DNA of 64,000 nucleotides from Zygnema cylindricum (Eukaryota > Streptophyta > Zygnematophyceae > Zygnematales > Zygnemataceae). Below are positions 12,101-23,655 of this stretch, in pieces. Every line of letters starts with the position of its first letter. The first letter of the stretch is position 1. The DNA is taken from contig JBBHKE010000349.1 of NCBI GenBank assembly GCA_037447655.1, positions 186,001 through 250,000 of the forward strand, read 5' to 3'. The translations under genes were made by a program, and so were the position numbers. Under the pieces are notes generated by a model. It made no database searches. It worked only from the letters and a program-made list of their open reading frames with translations, and was not told the origin of the DNA.

Positions 12101-12270
12101 AAAGACATGGAAGTGCATTAGATGGACATCAAGACGGCTTTTCTACATGGAGAGTTGGAAGAGGAAATTTTTATGAGACAGCCCGAAGGATTTGTGGAGA
12201 AAGGGAGGAAAGCAAGGTATGCCGATTGATCAAATCTTTGTATGGGCTGAAACATGCGCCACGGCATTGG
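9170..12270 (+). pseudogene. Ty1/copia gag-pol, element 2 (truncated)
   Basis: Same family as element 1. Gag starts MGPPSRVPIFNG and soon meets a stop. The zinc knuckle is complete here (CHFCKKPGHYMVEC, ~9920). The protease (IVDSGAS, ~10172) and the pre-integrase (HKRLGH...CSGC, ~10573-10690) follow, and the integrase core has HIDIWGP (~10762) and MTDNGG (~10950). The reverse transcriptase begins well (257 open codons, 11403-12176, with GCKWVFKLKINPD) and stops near 12270 at YGLKHAPRHWR. There it abuts the minus-strand element 3. The YVDD motif, RNase H and 3' LTR are missing. Several stops and frameshifts are present. Confidence 0.88.
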
Positions 12271-15011
12271 AGGCTTTCGCCCATACCACAACTCATACGG
12301 GATTTTATCACCCGAAACCGATGTAATTCGCCGATTGTAAATATAATCTGCCGTTAAAATTGCATCGCCCTATAAATGAATACTCCTCCCGGATCCGTGT
12401 ACCATGGATCGTACCATTTTTTGAAGCGTAGGGTTCTTTCTTTTCGCCACTCCATTGGATTCCGGTGAGTAAGATGCGGTATATTGGTGAGAATTTCCCC
12501 ACTCTTTGCAATAAGGATCAAAAGCAAGAAATTCCCCTCTATTGTCCGATCTAATAGATTTTAATTTTCTCTCACATTGCCTTTCGGCCATCACATGCCA
12601 CTCTTGAAAGCATAAAAATGCTTAGGATATGTGTTAAAGTTGTATTACCCATGTGAAGCGAGAGAAGTCATCCACCACCACCATAATATATTTATTTCCT
12701 CGAATCGTCTCCGGTTTTACATCTCTACATAAATCAATATTCAGAAGATCAAGCGGATTTTTAGATCGATGTGTTGGATCCTTGGCCGGATGCGGTTTTT
12801 GGATTTGTTTCCCCTTACCACATCCCTCGCACCTGTTAATTATTTCTCACTACGCCAAGTCGAATCCCTTTACACTTTTATTCGTAATCATGCGTCGTAG
12901 ACTCTTCTCGGATGTTTGACACATACGGTGATGCCACAAAGTTAAATCGCTTTTCAATCCGGAAACTTGCGAAACAATGCCACCAGAATTTGGGTGCGCT
13001 TTCGGCCGACGCCATATTAAGCGACTATGCATAAAATTTGTGACTTCTCTTTCGCCTATTTGTACACCATCTGATCGTACAATTTTTATTGTGGAGTCAC
13101 CATACGAAAATACGTTAACGCATGCACGCTGAATATGCAGTACGTTGAGAAGGTTCACTGAACCTTCAAATAAGTACAAAACATTTGTTAGTTGGGTTTG
13201 CGTCATTTTTTCCACGCCACGTGCGTCCAAAATTATTAAATCCAAACGTACAGTACCCACTGTACTTATCAAAATCACTTGTCCACTTGGGACAGTGATT
13301 CATTTTGGTACCGTGAGTTCGCGAAAAATCATCAAAAAGCGACGCGTCCGTACATACGTGGTGTGACGCGCCAAAATCTATAATCCACTCCTTTTTTTGT
13401 TGCGTAGCACCTGCCATAACTGCAAGCGAAAAGTTAAAGGCGGAAAATATTTGCGCGCCTTCGCCTTCTCCTTCAAATTGGTCGTCGCCCATAAAATGTC
13501 TTCCTCCTCTTCCATGGCGACCTGCGCGGCCACCGAGGCCGCCAAAACGACCGTCGCCGCGCCCGCCGTATCGGTCGCCGCCGTCTCCTCTACCGCCGCG
13601 ATCTCCTCTTCCACCGCCGCCTCCATTTTCGGCCTTCGAGTAACATTGAGGGCTTATATGACCCCATTTTCGGCAAAAGTGACATTGGCGCTCCTTATCC
13701 GAGCAAGAGGCTGCCATATGACCAAATTTGCCGCATTGAAAACGGGCAATATTGGTCAGATCTGAATATCGGGGCTGGGAAGGAGATCTCCTGGCCCTTT
13801 CGTTTCCTCTTCCCCCTCTTCCTCTCGGATTTCTTCTCTTCTTCCTCCTCTTCCCCGAAAATAATTTAGATCGGGCGTTTCTGGTGTTGCCGTATTGAGA
13901 GAACCGGTCGGTTGGGTTCCCCTCAATGAGTTTGGGCGATTCACCTCGATCGATTTAAGGAATTTAATGATCGAATTGAAGGTGTTCGAATCCCTCGATA
14001 AGCGAATGTCCCGTATGTGTATCATTTTCTCCGGTAAGGCATGGGTGAAGATCGATGCTTTATCATTCTCTCAATAAATTTCCCCATATTTGGGAGTTGC
14101 TCGTTAATAATATTAAATCTCTTTCTAGCCTCATAGATCGATTCATTTGGTTTCACTTAGAATGATGTATAATCGGAATAAATATGTTGCCCATTATTTT
14201 GAAAAATCTTTTTAAAATGATTTTCAAGGGCCACCCAACAATCATGGGTGAATCTTCGGGTAAGAAATAAATCGTGAATAGAAGTGCTACATGATTGGAA
14301 TATATTGCCGACGGCGGAAAGATTTTTCTTCGTCCACACCCGATAAGCTCTCCGATCTGAGGTAGGCAACTTGTCCACCCCTTTTACCACCTTCCAAAGA
14401 CGTTTAAATTTAAATTGGCCTTTGATATATTTCTTCCATGATTTATTATTCATCCCATTGAAAATGACAAATTTTCCGGACATAAATTCAAGTTGCTCGT
14501 CCCCTTCACTCCAATCGTCAAAATCAGAATCGTTATCGATGGGAAGTTTCCCCTTTCAAATCAATTCCCTTATCTCCTCCTCATCTCCTTCCGTATCAAC
14601 GACGCTTTGTGTCGGAATAGGATCTTCGAAAAATGGAGGTCTCGTCACACGGTTCTTCTCCGAGATCCGTTGATCAACATATCCGAAAAGACCATCCATC
14701 AGTTTTTGAAGACGATCTTCCATCGCGTCATCTTCCTCATTTTTCCCCTCATTCTCCTTCTTTTGTCCGATCGGATCGATCAGAACGGCCTCCTCAAAAG
14801 TTTTGCCGGTGAAAGCTAATGGAGTTTCTACTTTCGGATCCGAGGATGATTTAGATTTGGCTGGATCCGGAGGATCCGGATCAAGAGGTCAAGAAATCAT
14901 CGTAGAAGAAGAAGGTATCATAGGAGAAGGGGTATTTTTCTTCTTTCTCCCCGTGGCAGCCAAACTAGCCACCCTTCTACACCTCAAAAGAGCACACAAG
15001 CTCCGATACCA
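12271..15011 (-). pseudogene. Ty1/copia gag-pol of a second family, element 3
   Basis: Read on the minus strand from 15011, a standard primer site TGGTATCGGAGC (15011-15000) is followed by an N-terminal leader (KTFEEAVLIDPIGQKK, ~14800). Gag follows (14483-14157), then a zinc knuckle CHFCRKWGHISPQC (~13680) in a Gly/Arg-rich context. The protease is WIIDFGASHHVC (~13385), with Phe in place of Ser in the usual DSG. The pre-integrase LTLWHHRM is near 12950 and the integrase core has SIRSDNRGEF (~12555). The frame ends at ELWYGRKP (~12275), where it meets element 2. Reverse transcriptase, RNase H and 3' LTR are absent. Stops and frameshifts are present. Confidence 0.87.
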
Positions 15012-15013
15012 CT

Positions 15014-15574
15014 TGAAAGGATCTTACACAAAACTCAAAGTGCAAGACTACAACGGAAGCATACAAAAAAAAAATCAAACGAGAGAGAACTGTCCATGAA
15101 AACCAATATATTCCACATACATTTTCTCCCATAAAAGATTAAGTTTCCCTCCCTCTAAGCTGCAGTATATACTACTGCAAGTCAAGTGTCACACTATCAA
15201 ACTATAAAATCAACCCAAACATAAAGTGCGCACGAAGCGCCTGCCAATCAACTTGCGTCTATACGCAAAACTACGTACAACAAAAGTACTAAGCAAACTT
15301 ATAACCAAAACAAAAAAAGACAAAACGAACCCACCAACCGTACACACCAAACGAAACAAAATACTTGGTCGTCGCCAAACTAGATCTTCGCGAGACGAGG
15401 GTACTACAAAAATGTACAACTAGACTTACTGACTCTAACACAACGTGGACCACTACCTTGTCGTAAAGACAACTAACTTGACGTAAGGACAATTTAGCCG
15501 GCTGCGCAATAGACCTCGACAGCCGATTACAACCTTGTTAAAATGTGTGTATTTTATAGGTATGTATTTGTCTA
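15014..15574 (-). mobile_element. Copia element 3, 5' LTR (approximate start)
   Basis: On the minus strand this segment ends in CA two bases before the primer site TGGTATCGGAGC. The LTR start is not clear: the second LTR is missing, so no pair can be compared. The segment holds no gene. Confidence 0.5.
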
Positions 15575-16607
15575 TGTTGAAAAAAAGTAATTACTATTCA
15601 CTTCTTAATTAAGACATCAAAATGAAGAGAGAGAGAGTCACCATGGCTGCCCCCATAGTCAGAAAGAAACAAAAAGACAGATTGATAGATCACCAAAAGT
15701 TCCCCTAAATAAGATTTGAACATGGGTCTACGGAATACTCAATAGACGTTCGCCTTAACAATTAAGGCCTTAACGAAACGATACACGCTTGTGGTTTGGC
15801 AATAAATTAAAGTGTCACGCAAACGTCACTTTCACTTAAGCAGACCAAAATTGACGAAACAACATCTATAGTCAAACGGCGCTCGCGGACGGGAAACCAA
15901 CCGTGTAAAATACATGATCGGACGGGCGACGTCGCCCCCGCCAAACCCGAATGAATCTTTGGCGGATTTCGGACATAGCGGCGCGCTGTGCCACGTGGCG
16001 CCACATCATTGGACGCCGGAAAGGATGGGAGGAGGAATGATGGCTCCAATGTTGACAAGTGTCAACCAAAAGGCAATGTTGTACAATGGCCGTACAAAAA
16101 GTACAATCGGCCACTGTACCTTATTGTACTATACACTCTTTTGATTGGCCGAGGGTAGAATAGTAAGTAGTTGTGAGTAGGAGTTAAGGAACTTAGCGCG
16201 TTTGAGGCGCCTCTCTTTAGGTGACCTTTTGTATTTATAGGCCATCTTTGGCCAGCCATAACTAACTGCTCAAGGGGGCAAATTCAGTGATTTTTTTTGC
16301 TGCGGAATCATGATGGTCCAAACTACACAGGGGTGTAGTAGGTCAGATTTTTTTCTTGACAGGGTGGCGGCATTTCTAAGGGAAAGTCAAAGTGGGGAAT
16401 GCTGTCCAAAACACATGTTCAAGCTTTGCATTCTGTGGTGAAACTGAGCACACATAAACTCTTCTTTCACATCGGTGAAGCTGTATACGAGTTTTGACTC
16501 TGAAGGTGTCAGTCATTTGGGTTTGTATCAACTTAGAGTCGGCACTATCTAGATAAGCTTCTTTAGGTCTGCGATTTCTGTGGGGAAATGGAACCCATAG
16601 AATTTCA
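15575..16607 (+). mobile_element. Solo LTR of the element 1/2 copia family
   Basis: It starts TGTTGAAAAA and ends AATTTCA, like the LTRs of element 1. It carries the same landmarks in order: CCATGGCTGCC (~15642), antisense tRNA-like module, CCACGTGGCGCCACATCATTGG (~15992), GTAC block (~16080-16130), and CCATAACTAACTGCTCAAGG (~16255). About 190 bp near 16380-16570 are not found in the other copies. No gag follows and no clear target duplication flanks it. Confidence 0.8.
15712..15775 (-). other. tRNA-like module in solo LTR
   Basis: On the minus strand GCCTTAATTGTTAAGGC forms a D-arm-like hairpin. A stem GTCTA/TAGAC encloses 12 bases and a degenerate B box (ATGTTCAAATC) follows. It lines up with the module at 4887-4955. 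Confidence 0.5.
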
Positions 16608-16624
16608 AACCTGATCCTAACAAT

Positions 16625-17220
16625 CATGCCCAAAATTCGAGGAGAGGAGTGGGAGCACGTGAAAGCTGCAGACGGTGGGATTCTTCTGGCTAACTGATTA
16701 TGCATCTATATTTATTGCAACTTCCAATATAACGCCCAAGCGACGAGGATCAAAAATCATCTCCTTGGAAACGTAAAAAATACATGGTTTAGAGCCTGCA
16801 CAATGTGTCTTGTTGAGGTGAAGGAGGTTTAGTGCATCGGAAACCCAAAAATCTGCAACTTCCTCTCAAAAACGTGTAATTTTTGACTTGGATGATCTCA
16901 CCAACAGTTTTCCATCGATTCCTAGTCCCAAAGTAAGATGGGTGCAAACTAGAATACAAAATAATTTTAATAGGTGTAGTAAGAAATAGGTCGATGTAGC
17001 ATGGGCCACAGCTTTGTTCGCCAATGGATTCCCATTCCGACTTTTAGAGGATCCATATTTCAAGGTTGTGGTGAATGAGACCGGTGTTCTAGAAGGTTTT
17101 TACAAGTTACCAATCTGTAGTGCAATGAAAACAAGAGAAGAAGAGGAAGGGTAAGTAGGGGAAAAGGGTTTGGATGAAGACAGCATGGACGTTGATGTAG
17201 GGGAAGAGGATTTAGAGTAG
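16625..17220 (+). pseudogene. hAT transposase relic (BED zinc finger plus DUF659 start), copy 1
   Basis: One frame reads EEWEHVKAADGG, a stop, then a BED-finger-like YCNFQYNAQATRIKNHLLG (~16715-16770) and FRACTMCLVEVKEV. Further on comes WATALFANGFPFRLLEDPYF (~17004-17063), GVLEGFYKLP and an acidic tail. The second block fits the start of plant DUF659 (xFFxNGIPFxxxxxPYF). This is the N-terminal third of a plant hAT-type transposase with most of the catalytic part missing. Stops near 16696, 16831 and 17152 show that it is dead. Confidence 0.7.
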
Positions 17221-17459
17221 AGATGGACGAAAAAGATGTAATTATTTTTTATTAATAAGATAGATCTTTTTTAAATATCTTGTTTTTTCTATGTCGTGCA
17301 ATTTTGCTGAATATGAAAAATGTCATTTGTTCTGGGTCTATATATATATTTTTTTTTAGTAATGCGTTTTCTGCGAGATAGAGAAAGAAGGCAGAAAGAA
17401 GGCGGCCATGTCTGTCTGTCAGATAGGCTCGGACAGACGAAATTTCATAAAATTTTACC

Positions 17460-17530
17460 TTCGTGGCATTCGAACCCGGGTACGTCAAGTGTGTAGCGTA
17501 CCCTAAGGTGGACGACTGGACTACCAGTTG
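17460..17530 (-). other. tRNA-like module, tandem unit 1
   Basis: The minus strand has TGGTAGTCCAGTCGTCC, a stem GGGTACG/CGTACCC around 12 bases, and a good B box GGGTTCGAATGCC. It has the same layout as the modules in the copia LTRs but a better T arm. Confidence 0.55.
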
Positions 17531-17552
17531 GTGAAAAAGTAGGTTGTGTAGA

Positions 17553-17830
17553 CCAAAATACAAAATGCTCTTAATAGGTGTAATAAGAAATAGGTCGATT
17601 TTGACATGGGCCACAGCTTTCTTCGCCAATGGATTGCCATTGCGACTTTAGAGGATCCATATTTCAAGGCAACGATGAATAAGACCGGTGTTCTAGGAGG
17701 ATCTTACAAGTTACCAATCCGTAGTGCAATGAGAACAAGAGAAAAAGAGGAAAGGGAAGTAGGGGAAGAGGGTTCGGATGAAGACATCATGGACGTTGAT
17801 GTAGGGGAAGAGGATTTAGAGTAGAGATAC
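17553..17830 (+). pseudogene. hAT DUF659 relic, copy 2
   Basis: The matching segment includes the open stretch 17606-17824. A one-base difference shifts the FFANG part out of frame with LEDPYFKATMNKTGVLGGSY. It ends in the same acidic DVDVGEEDLE tail as copy 1. Confidence 0.6.
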
Positions 17831-18056
17831 ACGAAAAAGATGTAATTATTTTTTTATTAATGTGATTGATCTTTTTAAATATCTTGTTTTCCTATGTCGT
17901 GCAAATTGTTGAATGTGAAAATGTCATTTGTTCTTCGTCTGTATTTTTTTTTTGAGTAATGCGCTGTCTGCGAGATAGAGAAAGAAGGCAGACAAAAGGC
18001 GGCCATGTTTGTCTGTTATATAAGCTCGGACAGACGAAATTTCATAAAATTTTACC

Positions 18057-18128
18057 TTCGTGGCATTCGAACCCGGGTACATCACGTGAGTAGCGTACCC
18101 TAAGGTGAACAACTGGACTACCAGTTGG
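18057..18128 (-). other. tRNA-like module, tandem unit 2
   Basis: Copy of 17460-17530 with a few changes; the B-box-like GGGTTCGAATGCC is intact. Confidence 0.55.
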
Positions 18129-18477
18129 TGAAGAAGTTCCATACCAGAAAATAGTGTGATAAAAATATAAAATTTTAATTGTTTTACCGCTCATTTAACG
18201 GGAAAAACTTGCAAACTGCGTTATATGTAATAGTTTTTTGTTTTTTTATGTACGGAATAGTACGGAAGGAAATTCATTAACGATTTTTTGCGATTTGATC
18301 AAAAGGTTCAATGCATTTGTTACGTATAATTCGTCGCGTACGGTACGTTCGCACTAATCGACGAGAACAACTATGGGTTTGTGCCAAGTTTATTGCGCCT
18401 ACCAAAGGCCTACCATAAAAACGCCTACTTTTGAACTATGATATATTCATATACATTGTGAGAGCACATGTGGCTGT

Positions 18478-18615
18478 TTACTTAGGGTGGCGTTCCATCA
18501 GAAAATTATGTAATCGTGCGGCTAACTCTACGCGTTGGGTTTGAGAAGATGTTCCATCACGTATAGCTTGTAAACCACGTGTTGTAAATTGAGTGGCAGC
18601 ACGTAAGCTACGATC
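18478..18615 (-). CDS. Possible terminal coding exon of an unknown gene
   Basis: On the minus strand an AG acceptor (AATATAG) is followed by 45 open codons and a stop: DRSLRAATQFTTRG, then LQAIRDGTSSQTQ, then RVELAARLHNFLMERHPK. The composition looks like real protein, with a predicted amphipathic helix at the end, unlike the AT-rich surroundings. A second protein-like minus-strand stretch lies upstream at about 19170-18958 (RGVRVTPMTNCDAHIG..., ending DYYFL then stop), and the two may belong together. I recognise neither. They may be a transposon relic. Confidence 0.3.
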   Translation of the reverse strand, partial: DRSLRAATQFTTRGLQAIRDGTSSQTQRVELAARLHNFLMERHPK

Positions 18616-19915
18616 CTATATTGAATATCCTTAAGATTTTTCACAGTGACAAATTTAACTTCAAATCTTCACTTGCGTACCATGTACTTGCGTTAACAGG
18701 TCATTATGCAACAAACCTTATGCAATTTTTGCAGAAAAGTCTTTTTCTGAAATAGTGTGACGAAAGAGCGTTGCCAGAAATAGCGCGACGAAAGTGCGTT
18801 TTGAGATTACTTTTATTTATTTTAGGTTGCATTTTGAAAGGTACATGTAATGTGCAAATCATGTGAATTTCGCTGGTTTTCCATCGTGACACGTAGTTAA
18901 TCGTCCAACGTGTCGCAATTCATTTTTTTTTGTAGCCTCCTCGTCGAGGTGGGTTGTCAACTAGAGAAAATAATAGTCGCGGGCGACCCGCTGCTTTGCC
19001 CTTTGGTTGCCAAACGCCTGTCGTATTTGTACACGCCGACCAATATGAGCGTCACAATTTGTCATAGGAGTTACACGTACTCCACGTATCAATCCGTTTT
19101 CGGTACACTGCCAATCTCTATTAGCGTAGAAGTTTCTTTAGCGTACATGAAAAATTACCGTGGTTTACGATAATTAAGAATTTGAAAATTTTGGAAAAAA
19201 AACATACATTCTAATTGTTTAATAATTCTAATTTGGGTCTTTGAAAAAAAAAATGTCGTTCGCAAAACTGTTCACACTAATATAGGTATTCGTACAAAAT
19301 CTGACAAATCGTACTCAAATTGTGCGTTCACACAGTCGAAACGTAGTTGCTGGACGAATATGTGCGAACGTGATATTTGAAAGCCCGATTTGATCCCCTT
19401 TTTAGAGCGCACATTCTCATGCTTCCGCGGCTACTAAAACTCATTAATTATACTTTTTCAGTTAAAAAGGTACAATTTTGTACGATCTGACACTGTCCGT
19501 ACACCACACTAATTAACTGATGGTGTACTTCCGTTTTGTACGGTACTAAACAATTAACCCTAAATAGAGTAAAGAAAAAAATCGAATGAACTACGCTAAT
19601 GGAGAATAATAAAAAAAAAGCGGGACGGAATTAGCGTACACTACGCTAATAGCGATTGGCGGTGTAGTGTACGGATGGTGGCGTGATGTGACGGGATCGC
19701 ACGCGCAAAAATGAAAAGTACTTTTTTTTTACAATTCCGTCCGTTTACTTCCTTGCTACTGTACTCTTCTAGGTGACGACAAAATGTCAAACATTTCGAT
19801 TTCTGAGACCGGCGGTTATGGACTGCCTTGTCAACATCTCCCCTTGTCTCGTCATTGGAGCGCGAATGTGGTTCTCTTTCTGTCAACCAACCAGTACCTG
19901 TATCTCTCTTTTCCT
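18616..19915. other. Gene-poor stretch with a solo arm related to the 24-kb palindrome
   Basis: Between about 19190 and 19640 there are words shared with the palindrome at 23656-24800: TAGGTATTCGTACA, AAAGGTACAATTTTG, CTGTCCGTAC with CCACACTA, and AAATAGAGTAAAGAAAAAAAT. This is probably a diverged half copy of the same element. Nothing else beyond the possible minus-strand coding piece at 18958-19170 is supported. Confidence 0.45.
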
Positions 19916-20147
19916 CCCTCCCTCCCTCCCTTTCCCCTTCATCAATTCTAGATATTTTGAATATTCTATAGAGGAGAGGGAGAGGGAGAGGGAGAGGGAA
20001 AGGGAGAGAGAGAGGAGAGGGAGGGGAGAAGTGAAGTTGTTTATTTTCTGACTGGAGGGTGAGAGGGAAGCTATTGCCAATTATGCCATGACAGTCCATG
20101 CCTTGGCCGCCCCCACAAGTACCCTCGTCGGATCTCTCCTTCCCCGG
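19915..20147 (+). other. CT/GA tract followed by a possible first exon
   Basis: A pyrimidine run (19911-19940) and a purine run (19972-20030) precede an ATG at 20088. The frame MTVHALAAPTSTLVGSLLPR runs into CCCCGGTACC, a possible splice donor. The GA tract before an ATG resembles the 5' leaders of genes A and D. No downstream exon was recognised, so this stays weak. Confidence 0.2.
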
Positions 20148-20335
20148 TACCTTTTTCTATCTGTTTATGTCAAATCCTGTCATTTTTATTTATCATTTTT
20201 ATGCGAAAGTTTTATCTTCTTTTTCTCATTTGTCAACGTTATCGCACGTTTTTATCGGATTTGTGCTAGTTTAGGAAAACGTTGCACCTTATTTAATGTG
20301 GTTTAAATTGTACAAGGAAACATTAGTCAGAGTCG

Positions 20336-20338
<3 letters not shown>

Positions 20339-20394
<56 letters not shown>
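20339..20394. repeat. (AT)n microsatellite
   Basis: About 28 uninterrupted AT dinucleotides. Confidence 0.95.
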
Positions 20395-20399
<5 letters not shown>

Positions 20400-20860
20400 C
20401 TGCCATAGTTTTTATACGCTTAGTTTCTCCCTCTTTCTCTCAACACGAAGCCAACAATGGTTTCCTTTCACCTCTTCGAATCTAAATAGTGTGGTTTGTT
20501 GCGCAGCCATCTCTGCCAAAATGTTTCATATTTTTTTCGTTCCGATGCAATGTATGTTGTGATGTGTTATTTTGTTTGTTGGGATCCGTTTATTTTGGAT
20601 ATATTTGTGGTACATCAATCTACAGTTTCAGTTTTCAGTCTGATTATCCGCAAGTTTTATTTGTTTACTTTCAGTTTTGTTTTTTTTATAACATTTATAT
20701 AAAAATCTCAAATTAAATAAACTCTTGTAAGGAATGTTGACGGAACGTGGATTTTTGCGCTCTACCATCGGCTGAGTCTTCTTGTGCTCTCAAAATTATA
20801 TTGTTAAGAAAAAACAAATGTTATTATAAATATATTTTATATAAAACATCTGTTGACATT
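20400..20860. other. AT-rich, no gene seen
   Basis: T-rich sequence with scattered short open frames. No domain or splice pattern was convincing. Confidence 0.5.
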
Positions 20861-21620
20861 GGTTGACAATTATATAATATTATATCTAACTGCTATACTA
20901 CACATATTATAACAGGTTTAGTCTTACTGTTATATTATTATAGTTTTACCCAGTTATACATTATATATAGACTAACTATCATAATGTGTTAACTTTTATA
21001 ATGAGAACTAACTATTTTATTATATATATTTTAACATTTATATCTAACTGTTATAATGTGTTAATTATTAGTGTTAACTAACTATTACATTATATTTTTT
21101 ATAACAGTTTACATTATATTTATCTTAACAGTTAAAATTAACTGTTATATTATACATATTATAACAGTTGTATCTAACAATCATATTATGTTAATTATTA
21201 TAAATATAGTAAACTTTTACATTATAGTAATTATAACAGTTGAAACTAACTGTTATGTTATATATATTATGACAATTATATCTAACCATTACATTATGTT
21301 TATTACAATTATATCTAACCATTCATTATGTTTATTATAATTGTTATAAGTATACAGTACAACTATAGCAGTAGTTGTAACAGTAGTTCATATATTATAC
21401 TTCAACTAAAATTATATACATTGTTTATAATATAACTCTTACTTAAAATATATAAAACAGATAATAACGTGCATTATTGTATATATTACAAATATTTCTT
21501 ATGTTAAATATGTATTATAATGTTTTATAACGTTTTATAGTATATCAGTTACATGTGATAGAAATATTATTCGATATGTTATATATATTATAATTGCCAT
21601 TATGTATACGACATTATGTA
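20860..21620. repeat. AT-rich degenerate minisatellite
   Basis: Irregular copies of words such as TATAACAGTTATATCTAAC and TAACTGTTATATTATA follow one another for about 750 bases. The unit is partly its own reverse complement (AACAGTT/AACTGTT), so it can form many small hairpins. Confidence 0.7.
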
Positions 21621-21861
21621 TTTTTTGTTATTCAGGTGTAAGTGTGTTTTTTTTCAGCTTTTGGGAGTTCGATTTTAGGTAAGCTCATTATGACACGAAA
21701 ACCTCTTTTTCGATTACATGTTACAAGGTTTGGAAATTGTTCGTTTTCGTGCTCTTTCCTTATTATTGTTTGGTTGTGAGTTTAAATATTTTTATGTAAA
21801 AAAGGTAGTTATTAGTTATTTATTTTTCTAGAGTATTGTCTGCTCCTATTGAAAGATGGGC

Positions 21862-22319
21862 TGATGATGATGACGATGATGATGATGATGTAATGAATGA
21901 TGATAATGATGATGTAATGCTGATGATGATGCAATGATGATGATAATGATGATGATGTAGATGATGTTGATAATGATGATGATGATGACGATCATGATCA
22001 TGGTGATGATGATAATGATGATGATGATCATGATGATGATGATGTAATGATAATGATAATGATGATGATAATGATCATGATAATGTTGTTGATGATGATA
22101 CTGTAATGATGATGATGATGAAGATGATGATGATGACGATGATGTTTTGATTATGATGACGATGATGATAATGATGATGATGATGATGATGTAATGATGA
22201 TGTAATGATGATGATGATGATGATAATGATGTAATGATGATGATGATGGTGATGAAGATGTTGACGATGATGATGTTGACGATGATGATGATGACGATGA
22301 TGATGACGATGATGATGAC

Positions 22320-22407
<88 letters not shown>

Positions 22408-22408
22408 T
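21862..22408. repeat. GAT/ATC trinucleotide microsatellite
   Basis: Imperfect GAT repeats with interspersed GAC, AAT and GTAATG variants end in a nearly pure run at about 22318-22406. Open frames through it (poly-Ser, poly-Ile and so on) are products of the repeat, not genes. Confidence 0.97.
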
Positions 22409-22499
22409 AATCAAAGTATCACCAAAACAAAGTATTCAAAGTCTTCAAAGTATTCAAAGAATTCAAAATATTTGTATTGTATTTAAAAAAAAAAAAACT

Positions 22500-23150
22500 A
22501 CTATTTGTAATGCTGGTCATATAAAAAAAAAAACAAAGTAATCAAGTTTCACCAAAACAAAGTAGTCAAAGTATTTGTGTTGTATTTTAAAAAAATGTAT
22601 ATACCAATGTTTGTAATGTTCGTCAGCCTTTGAGCTGATAATGATGTTCAACAACTTTCTTGGTCTTTAGACTATCAGTTGGTTGATCGGAAAAACAAAG
22701 AAAACAAATTATTCAAAGTAACAATGTAATCTAATAAACAAGTATTATAATTGAAAACAAGTGTTTGTAATGTTGGTCAGCCTCCGAGCTGATAGTGATG
22801 TTTATGCAACCTTCTAAGTCTTAGGACCAAGTTGGTTGATAAAAAAAAAAAAAAAAAAACAAAGTACTCAAAGTAATCAATCGACTATAATAAACAAGGA
22901 AAATTAATAAATAATAAGAGATTGTAATGTTAGTCAGCCTTTGAGCTGATAATGCCGTTTATGCGACCATTTGGGTCTTCGACTAAGGTGCTTGATCGAA
23001 AACAAAAAAAAGTACTTAAAGTAATCAACATATTCTAACTATCAAAAAATATAAAAGAAAATACGTGTTTGTAGTGTTAGTCAGCCATCGAGCTGATAAT
23101 GATGTTGTTCCAACAGGTCTTTGGACTAAGTTGGTTGAATCCTAGGTAAG
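22500..23150. repeat. Tandem repeat with a ~150-bp period
   Basis: The phrase GTAATGTTnGTCAGCC followed by GAGCTGATAATGATG starts at 22613, 22767, 22924 and 23071 (spacings 154, 157 and 147), with a partial copy at 22508. Each copy continues with GGTCTT..GGACTAAGTTGGTTGAT and an A-rich part with AAACAAAGTA. Unit function is unknown. Confidence 0.8.
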
Positions 23151-23655
23151 TTTGATGTTTCATTTTTTCCTTGTTATTTTTTTCTTTGTTATGTTTACAT
23201 TTGTTTTTTGCTTTTTTGTTATGTGATCAAGGTTGTATTGTGTTTATTTATTTTGTTTGTCTGTTTTTTGTTTTCTTTTTTTGTGATATTATGTATTGAT
23301 AATAAAAAAATATGAAAAATAACATACAACACCTTAATATAAAATAAACAAAAACCATTTGTATTTTGTTTAAGCGAATAATGGTTGAATAATGCTAATG
23401 GTTTAATGTGTGTTCTAGATTTAACATTAAAAGAATTAATACTACATGATATATTCATTCCATTCATTCATATCGTTCATTAGATTAAGATCAAACGCTC
23501 AAATCAATGTGAAACTTTTACGCTTAATCAACCCCCCTACATGAACGAAACGCGAATTAAACCATCCACTTGGCATTGTCATGGTCTTTACCATGTACAA
23601 CGCGATAGTAGAGTGCGTACCATGTACGAAAATTGTACGTGACGCCAACACTGAA
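23150..23655. other. AT-rich spacer, no gene seen
   Basis: T- and A-rich sequence with short open frames only. GTACCATGTAC words appear near its end. Confidence 0.5.

Larger units (their letters stand above)
16941..18140 (+). repeat. Tandem duplication of ~600 bp carrying hAT and tRNA-like pieces
   Basis: Unit 1 (about 16941-17545) and unit 2 (about 17553-18140) share the DUF659 fragment, an acidic tail, a T-rich stretch, GAAAGAAGGCAG with GGCGGCCATGT, and an antisense tRNA-like module ending ACCAGTTGGTG. Unit 2 carries a frameshift inside the DUF659 fragment. Confidence 0.8.

Noticed and set aside
20088-20306. 72-codon plus-strand frame as a full gene
   Set aside because: The first 20 codons look plausible as a first exon, but the rest is T-rich, and no matching downstream exon was found.
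21846-22414. Poly-Ser, poly-Ile and His-rich open frames
   Set aside because: They are translations of the GAT microsatellite in different frames.
22500-23150. CRISPR-like array
   Set aside because: The period is ~150 bp with diverged copies and no short identical repeats with unique spacers; the host is a eukaryote.
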